Origin: Odontesthes bonariensis
Taxonomy: Eukaryota > Chordata > Actinopteri > Atheriniformes > Atherinopsidae
Direction of reading: 5' to 3'
Length of the DNA: 64,000 bases
NCBI RefSeq assembly: GCF_027942865.1
Contig: NC_134519.1
Location: 23,904,248-23,968,247 of the forward strand
This document shows positions 57,322 to 64,000 of this stretch, piece by piece. Numbering within the stretch: the first letter of the stretch is position 1; each line of letters opens with the position of its first letter. The notes under the pieces are model-generated. The model was not told the origin of the DNA, did not search any database, and saw only the letters and a program-made list of their open reading frames with translations. The position numbers were made by a program, and so were the translations under genes.

Positions 57322-57393
57322 TAGCAGAGGATGGTTTCGATCCATCGACCTCTGGGTTATGGGCCCAGCACGCTTCCGCTGCGCCACTCTGCT
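57322..57393 (-). tRNA. Initiator tRNA-Met (anticodon CAT)
   Basis: The 72-base minus-strand sequence begins AGCAGAGTGGCGCAGCGG and ends CATCCTCTGCTA; as recalled, it is identical to the vertebrate initiator tRNA. The anticodon CAT is at 57,359-57,361 within GGGCCCATAACCC. It has the eukaryotic initiator hallmarks: A1:U72 pairing and three G-C pairs at the base of the anticodon stem. The T arm reads GATCGAAAC in place of TTCGAAT. There is no intron. A T5 Pol III terminator (minus strand, 57,317-57,313) follows 4 bases downstream. Confidence 0.97.
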
Positions 57394-57518
57394 GCAATAT
57401 CATGTTGTTGATATAGTGCTTCTTGATCTGTAAGGGTAGCGAGTACTGGTATTTTGTATATGACTGTTTCTCCTTTAACCTGAAGTGGAAGAACTCTAAA
57501 ACTTTTTTTTATTTTCAG

Positions 57519-57962
57519 GGACCGAGCAGTGAAACTGCAAGGACCCTATTGTTTATAGGGTTTATTATTATTATTATTATTATTATTGTTCTTTCTTATT
57601 CTTTGCAAAAGGTACTAGAAAACTGATGAAATTTTGCAAGCACCACCTGCTAGTCGACGACATGAAAAAATCTAAACTTTATACTTTTGGGAGTCGCTCA
57701 TTGACTCTGTAGCGCCCCCTACGATGCTTAAAAATGGTCCCCGCATTGGGATTAGTTTCACGTGGAACGACGAAATTCGGTACACTCATTCGCACAAAAA
57801 GTCTCATGCCGCCATGGACTCACTTCCACAGGAAGGCGGTCATTTTGGATGGAAAGTGCGTTTTCGTGCCATTTTTGCCCGATTCCACGCCTTGCATATG
57901 ATCGAACTCGTCCTACAGATTTATTGCTACAGACATCAAACTTGGCCAGGTTACTCTTAAGA

Positions 57963-57999
<37 letters not shown>

Positions 58000-58326
58000 C
58001 ATGGAGAAACCTTTTTAAAACTTAAAGGGCGTGGCCGTGGCGACGCCTCAAAGTTTGATGACTCGCCATCACTCGCCACAAAAAAATGAAGTCGCTTATA
58101 ACTCCCACAAACATTATCCAATCTGTCCCAAACTTCATACGGTGAATGCTGGACCCAGCCTGAACGCACACATATAACATAGTGACATCCATCTATAGCG
58201 CCACCTGCTGGGGGTGGGAAACGTCTTGTTTTTTCCACACCTCGCATTTCAACAAACTCCTCCTACAGATTTAATGGTAACAACTCCAAACTTGGCCAGG
58301 TTACTCTTAAGACATGAGGGGGAAAA
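57519..58326 (+). repeat. Unclassified teleost interspersed repeat, left part
   Basis: It starts near GGGACCGAGCAGTGAAACTG and runs through a (TTA)n tract (57,562-57,588) into CpG-containing sequence with repeated motifs: AAACTTGGCCAGGTTACTC occurs twice, near 57,938 and 58,292, each followed by TTAAGACAT and a G-rich run. This order is common in fish genomes, but I cannot name the family. Sequence of similar type resumes at 63,638 after nested insertions and runs to the window end. Confidence 0.6.
57967..57997. repeat. G(31) homopolymer
   Basis: Thirty-one consecutive G residues inside the repeat. The equivalent place at 58,316-58,322 has only G5-G6. It could form a G-quadruplex or be inflated or collapsed in assembly. 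Confidence 0.9.
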
Positions 58327-58756
58327 TTAAAGCTGCAGTCTGCAACTCTTTTTCAAGCATAATGCCTAGAACTGTCCGGGGATTCTGAAAGTAGTATATT
58401 AAATACCCCAATACAAAAAAAATTAGTTCTCTAGGTCCCCTACATGTCCCGCTAGGTCCCTCCAAAGCCAGCAGGTTTGTTTACAAAATTGCAGATCGGA
58501 CCGGTAAAAGGTAACCAATCAGGTTACGAGCTGGGCTCTACTGCCTGTCAATCACCGATTGTGCATGCGCGATACAAGGTAGGCTCGTCCCCACGCTTAT
58601 TTATCTCTAGACTATTGAACTTCATTACGGGCTAGTCCACTTACTGTGTCTTCCATGATCGCAAATGACAGGTGAATTGATGAATGAGGAGTCGTGTACG
58701 CGCATCTGTCTACGTGCACGAGTTCTCATGTGTTTTGATGGGGCGGGACAGGAAGT

Positions 58757-61700
58757 ACGACGCTGAAGTTGGCATCCGATTCGCCAGCCTCCGATTCGCG
58801 CATTAAAGGGGTGGGCATAAAGGGCCATTTCACTGCTTTTTTTGCATTTTGATCGACCAAAACAAGGTCCTGTATGGAAACTACAAAAGTTACACTGATC
58901 AAATCTGGATGGAATTATTCTAAAGAGGTTGTAGATTCATTAAAACCTTGTTTGGGATTTGTGAAACCTTTTTCTGATTTGTGAAAATACAGAACAGGGC
59001 CATTCACTGCTTTTTTGGTATTCTTATCACCCTGAACTGGGTCCTGTATGGAAACTACATTACTTAGACTGCTCAAACCTGGATAGAATTATTCTAAAGA
59101 GGGTACAGAGTCTTTAAAACACATTTTATTATTTGTGAAAACTTTATTTGGTCATTGAAAATTCAAAAAGTTCCTCTGAGCTTTCTTTCTTCTTTTCATT
59201 TGGACCATCCAAAACCAGAACCTGTATGAAAAATTATTAAATATGGGTTTAATCATTGATCACATGATATAAATGATATCAAACACACTTTAGAATTTGT
59301 GAAACCTTTCTTTGTCCCAAAATTCACAGGAGTCCTCGCCTCTCCATGTTCATTTTAATTTCCATGAGGATCTCTTGTCTTTCACTACATAGGAAAAAGA
59401 AAAAGTTCATGCATTTTACGTCACTAACTACTTACAAGAGTCTTCTTCACTTGTTGACTTTATTATCATGTTCTTTTATCTAGAAACAATGACTTCTCTC
59501 ACCTTTCTTCCATCTGCCCGTGGTCAACCTCTGCCACCGATTCAATCACTTCCAGAGCCTTTATTGTTGCCTGCATCAGACATCCCATAGTCCAACCATT
59601 AATATGCCCTATTCTGTATTGGATGCTTTGATGAAATCTGCATCACACATTTATTGCTGTCATCTCATTGATCTTTCCACTAACATGTGCTATCATTTCA
59701 GACCCTGCTTGTCTTCTCCTGCTCCCATCATAGTCATCTTACCTCCCATCTGAGTGCAGACAGGACCTTCTTCATCCCTTTATTAACACTATCTTAGATG
59801 TCTGTAAAACAACTGTTCAACATTGTCTTTGCCTTGCAGCCCTTTAGCCTATTTGTGAATGTGATAACCTGCCATTGTAATAATGAGATTAAAAACTGTC
59901 TATTTGGCTAAAGTTTGTTTCCAGTTGCCATTTTACAAGACACGTCAAGAAAATAAAAATTTATTTTATTTGACATATTTAATGTAAAATAATGGGTGGT
60001 TAAGACCAACAGTAATCATTAGGTTGTGCTTACATGATTTAGAATACTGTACATGGACATATGTCTCTGTTAGGATGGCCATGTAGCAGCTGGATACGCA
60101 AGGTAGGAGGCTTGAGGCAGAGGTAGTGATGAACCAAGCGGGTGTTTTATTCACCAACATTTACATCAATCATACACTTTAACATGGACACATACTGCGG
60201 ACCAGGAGCACTGTGGTCCTAGCAGCATTAGTAGCAACAGGACCAACTCTCTCACGTGGTACAACTGGCAGCCTTATATCCTACTCTGGCTCCACCAACC
60301 AAACCCCTAGGGGATTCTGCTTCTCCCATTACACATCCCCATAACAACAACACACAAAAACCTTAAAATACATTTACCCTCTATTATAAAATCAATCAAT
60401 TCCTAGCATGTCTAAACAAAAGTACCAAATCTACCAAAGACTTCCCCTAACTGATTCTGGTGCACTCCCCCCTACACTAATCAGCACATGGTACGACCCG
60501 GAACCTTCAAACGCTGCAGACTGAATGTAGGGACTCTTTTGACTGAGCACCCTGGAGAGGAGACATAGGTGAATGACTTTACACACAAATTTCAGAATTC
60601 ACAATTCCAAACAGCATAGTCACCTCACAGTTTATCACATCCTTTAGCTACATGTATCCTTATCACAGAGCATTTCAGGCTACTAACTGACTGGATGTTT
60701 CCCTTTACAGGCCTGGTCCCCCCTCACTCCCCGCTGAGGGCAACACAGGACCTGCACACCCACCTGTTGTTAATATACACATTCAATAAAACATTTGACA
60801 ATTTATTTATGCCACGTTATTAAAAATACTACTCATGTGACCTCAAAGACCAAAAGTCAGTAATGAAGATTACCTTCATTACAGTAGCCCATTTTCCCAT
60901 TGTAATTTATTTTACTCTACTCTGGAGCCACAACAACACTACACATTTTTAACTGACCAAACTACACACTGTTCTATCTATATTACAACAACTTAACAAG
61001 AAGTTTATTTCTCACTGGCAACCACTTGAAGATATGAAGAAATAGTTTAACCCAAAAGACATCTTCAACATTCCAGAAAGACAAATCTTGATTAAGTAAA
61101 TGTATTTCAACCTTACATTCACAAATTGTCTGGTATAGGGTGAACTCTAACAGCAAAATGTAATGTTTAATATCCAATTCATCAGTGCACATAACACATA
61201 ATGGCAAAATACTATGGGTTTGATAGACGATATAATTAGGAAGTTGTGGTACAGTATCTAAGATAGTGTTAATGAAGGGATGAAGAAGGTCCTGTCTGCA
61301 CTCAGATGGGAGGTAAGATGACTATGATGGGAGCAGGAGAAGACAAGCAGGGTCTGAAATGATAGCACATGTTAGTGGAAAGATTAATGAGATGACAGCA
61401 ATAAATGTGTGATGCAGATTTCATTAAAGCATCTAATACAGAATAGGGCATATTAATGGTTGGACTATGGGATGTCTGATGCAGGCAACAATAAAGGCTC
61501 TGGAAGTAGTCAGAAAAATGAAACGGATTGAATCGGTGGCAGAGGTTGACCACGGGCAGATGGAAGAAAGGTGAGAGAAGTCATTGTTTCTAGATAAAAG
61601 AACATGATAATAAAGTCAACAAGTGAAGAAGACTCTTGTAAGTAGTTAGTGACGTAAAATGCATGAACTTTTTCTTTTTCCTATGTAGTGAAAGACAAGA

Positions 61701-62476
61701 GATCCTCATGGAAATTAAAATGAACATGGAGAGGCGAGGACTTCTGTGAATTTTGGGACAAAGAAAGGTTTCACAAATTCTAAAGTGTGTTTGATATCAT
61801 TTATATCATGTGATCAATGATTAAACCCATATTTAATCATTTTTCATACAGGTTCTGGTTTTGGATGGTCCAAATGAAAAGAAGAAAGAAAGCTCAGAGG
61901 AACTTTTTGAATTTTCAATGACCAAATAAAGTTTTCACAAATAATAAAATGTGTTTTAAAGACTCTGTACCCTCTTTAGAATAATTCTATCCAGATTTGA
62001 GAAGTCTAAGTAATGTAGTTTCCATACAGGACCCAGTTCAGGGTGATAAGAATACCAAAAAAGCAGTGAAATGGCCCTGTTCTGTATTTTCACAAATCAG
62101 AAAAAGGTTTCACAAATCCCAAACGAGGTTTTGATGAACCTATAGCCTCTTTAGAATAATTATATCAAGATTTGAGCTGTCTAAGTAATGTAGTTTCCAT
62201 ACAGGACCCAGTTCAGGGTGATAAGAATACCAAAAAAGCAGTGAAATGGCCCTGTTCTGTATTTTCACAAATCAGAAAAAGGTGTCACAAATCCCAAACA
62301 AGATTTTAATGAATCTACAACCTCTTTAGAATAATTCCATCCAGATTTGAGCAGTGTAACTTTTGTAGTTTCCATACAGGACCTTGTTTTGGTCGATCAA
62401 AATGCAAAAAAGCAGTGAAATGGCCCTTTATGCCCACCCCTTTAATGCGTGAATCGGATGCCAACTTCAGCGTCGT
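58757..62476. mobile_element. 3.72-kb element with >1-kb inverted repeats and 9-bp target duplication
   Basis: The ends are ACGACGCTGAAGTTGGCATC and its complement. The target ACAGGAAGT is duplicated exactly (58,748-58,756 and 62,477-62,485). The left inverted repeat runs 58,757-59,799 (1,043 bp), the right 61,256-62,476 (1,221 bp); they differ mainly by an extra ~175-bp unit on the right. The interior, 59,800-61,255, has no transposase-like frame. Both arms contain the same short open frame (59,520-59,753 plus; 61,302-61,553 minus) of unknown meaning. A 9-bp duplication and very long inverted ends suggest a nonautonomous Mutator-like element; this is inference. Confidence 0.85.
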
Positions 62477-62647
62477 ACAGGAAGTTGAATAACTTTTTAT
62501 TTTTCGGTTAAAAAATAAGCATTTCTTGCATTTTGCGACTACGGAGGTCACCGTTTTCAGCTTCAAGCGTTCTGATAGATCATGTAAACTCTTAAAATGC
62601 CAAAAATTAGGACTTTACGTATAACAACAACAAATCCTGCAGACTGC

Positions 62648-63620
62648 TAGCCTGGCTGACGCGTCCACAATCTCGATGAGATGGTGGTCTGGGAACTAGG
62701 TGTGCATTTTCTCGTATTTGAGGCGTGGTTTACGAATGCCTAGAGCCGTTTATTGGGCGCTACGAATGTCTATCAAATGACGTCAGGTTCTTCCCATGCT
62801 GCTTTGCGCGCGATTCATAGCCAATTGTATCACTTATACCAGATGACGACAGAAATTCGACGAGGAAGAAGAAAAAAAAAGGAAAATAAAAGTAAACTTG
62901 CGCTCTAAGCTACTTAAATTTAACAAAGTAGGCCTATATGCTATATTATACATGAATTTTTATGTTATAGAGTTGTGAATTTATTTTAATAATGGAGAAA
63001 TTGAGCAGCCCTGCTTTGTTGTCTACAGTAGTAGATCAACCCTCATCTTACTTTGAAGCTCCCAGCTCCCAGAAGTGACGTCAACGAAGCTTTAGCAGCA
63101 GAAAAGCTATCAGGCTTGTGTTGATGATAATAATAAACTCCTGGACTATGTACAAACTTCCAAATGCATCGTTTTGTGAGTACAGACCATATTTGTACAA
63201 CTGTAGAAGTTTGGTGTCATGACATGTGATTCTAGTGTGGTAATTTTGGAGATACTGCCAGGGTCAGTTAGCGCTTGTACTAAGCTATTCGGGATAACTC
63301 GGTAACTCAGCTGATGTTCAGCCAATATCGGAAAAACTTCGGGTGGGCTACTTGGCTGGATATCACGGTTCAAATGACCCCAGGTTGAATCTACTCCGAA
63401 ACACTTTCTAAGGCTGCATTGAACGGTAACGTTGTGTCCGCTGTCATGTTGGATTAACGCTCTACAAGCTTCGGTGTAGCGCATAGACGTCATCGTCTTG
63501 CTGCCCCCCCGTTCTGTGATTGGTTCCCAAACTCTAGCAAAAATAAGGGCGGTGGTTTCCAGGCTGACTTTGCAGTGAGAATGAAATCGAGCGCAAAGCA
63601 GCATGGGAATTCCCAGGCTA
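62648..63620. mobile_element. 973-bp element with TAGCCTGG ends, 9-bp duplication, carrying half of the foldback element
   Basis: The ends TAGCCTGG and CCCAGGCTA are flanked by GCAGACTGC on both sides (62,639-62,647 and 63,621-63,629), a sequence present once in the intact MITE. Inside, 62,925-63,398 matches the spacer and one arm of the 4,624-5,497 foldback, with the other arm missing. The outer 300 bp on the left and 200 bp on the right are its own sequence. Confidence 0.75.
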
Positions 63621-63637
63621 GCAGACTGCAGCTTTAA

Positions 63638-64000
63638 TGGAGAAACTTTTCCAAACTCTGAACGGTGTTGGCGTGGCCAGGCGGTGAAAATCGTGTAATG
63701 GCGTTCGTCGTTTGAAAGCCTTATCATTATCGCAAGGTCATGAAACTTGGCACACACGTCCACCCTGACGACCTCGTACCTATGCAGAGGGTATCGTGCG
63801 TGTGGGCAGAACTGCGCGACAACGGCGTCCAGCGCATTCCCCGACCTGCGCACAGGCTCGGTCCCGCTCAAGGCTGCTTGCAGCTCTAAGTTAGACACAT
63901 AGATACAAACACTTGCTCTCACTTCCTCATATATTTGTGTTAATATTAATTGTTCTCTCTCTCAGTCAGAGCCTTTAAACACAGAAAACAGACCCCACCC
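63638..64000 (+). repeat. Unclassified teleost repeat, continuation to window end
   Basis: It resumes directly after the MITE right TTAA with GGAGAAACTTTT, like the GGAGAAACCTTTTT that follows the G-run at 58,003. CpG-rich words such as AAACTTGGCACACACGTCC are typical of the same repeat. It continues beyond the window. Confidence 0.5.

Larger units (their letters stand above)
58331..63633. mobile_element. Second copy of the AGCTGCAGTCTGC MITE, split by two later insertions
   Basis: TTAA at 58,327-58,330 and 63,634-63,637 flank the same terminal repeats as the 5914-6520 copy. Without the two internal insertions (58,757-62,476 and 62,648-63,620), and one copy of each target duplication, it is about 600 bp, matching the intact copy. 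The interruption points are fixed by comparison with the intact copy. Confidence 0.85.

Noticed and set aside
57957-58247. Pro-rich 96-aa minus frame
   Set aside because: The proline stretch is the G31 run read on the other strand.
63146-63922. 258-aa open frame on the minus strand, the longest in the window
   Set aside because: It runs across three unrelated repeat segments (foldback arm, TAGCCTGG element, MITE end and outer repeat). No domain is recognisable; it is a chance fusion of repeat sequence.

Overview
This window is vertebrate nuclear DNA, almost certainly from a ray-finned (teleost) fish. Genes are split into short exons with GT-AG introns. Intergenic DNA is AT-rich and full of simple repeats and fish-type transposons. 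The gene order marchf2, rab11b, timm44, ctxn1, cers4 resembles the set found together on human chromosome 19p13.2 (from general knowledge, not a search).

Layout. 1-12,640: 5' two thirds of a minus-strand mitochondrial nucleotide carrier gene (slc25a36-like, four coding exons; the rest lies beyond base 1). Its third intron carries a Harbinger-like MITE and a cluster of TTAA-flanked elements including a large foldback. 12,640-19,300: intergenic, with a decayed Tc1/mariner copy and a 5'-truncated L1 in reverse. 19,300-25,350: marchf2 (+), membrane RING-CH ubiquitin ligase. 26,085-31,900: rab11b (-), convergent with marchf2. 32,350-~40,470: timm44 (+), divergent from rab11b. 42,850-47,340: ctxn1 (+), one coding exon. 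50,700-56,690: cers4-type ceramide synthase (+), ten coding exons. 57,322-57,393: intact initiator tRNA-Met (-), with a decayed relative at 56,388. 57,500-64,000: a multi-level nest of repeats containing a 3.7-kb element with 1-kb inverted repeats.

The five complete protein-coding models all keep reading frame across every proposed junction and give lengths close to their families: MARCH2 248 aa, Rab11b 218 aa, Tim44 446 aa, cortexin 91 aa, CerS 399 aa. The genes are not a functional unit: they cover membrane traffic (marchf2, rab11b), mitochondrial import and transport (timm44, slc25a36), a neuronal membrane protein (ctxn1) and sphingolipid synthesis (cers4).

I found no new protein-coding system. 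The most noteworthy structures are repeats: a foldback with two 392-bp arms, two TTAA elements that share a single TTAA, and a long-TIR element whose two ends differ by one copy of a ~175-bp subterminal unit.
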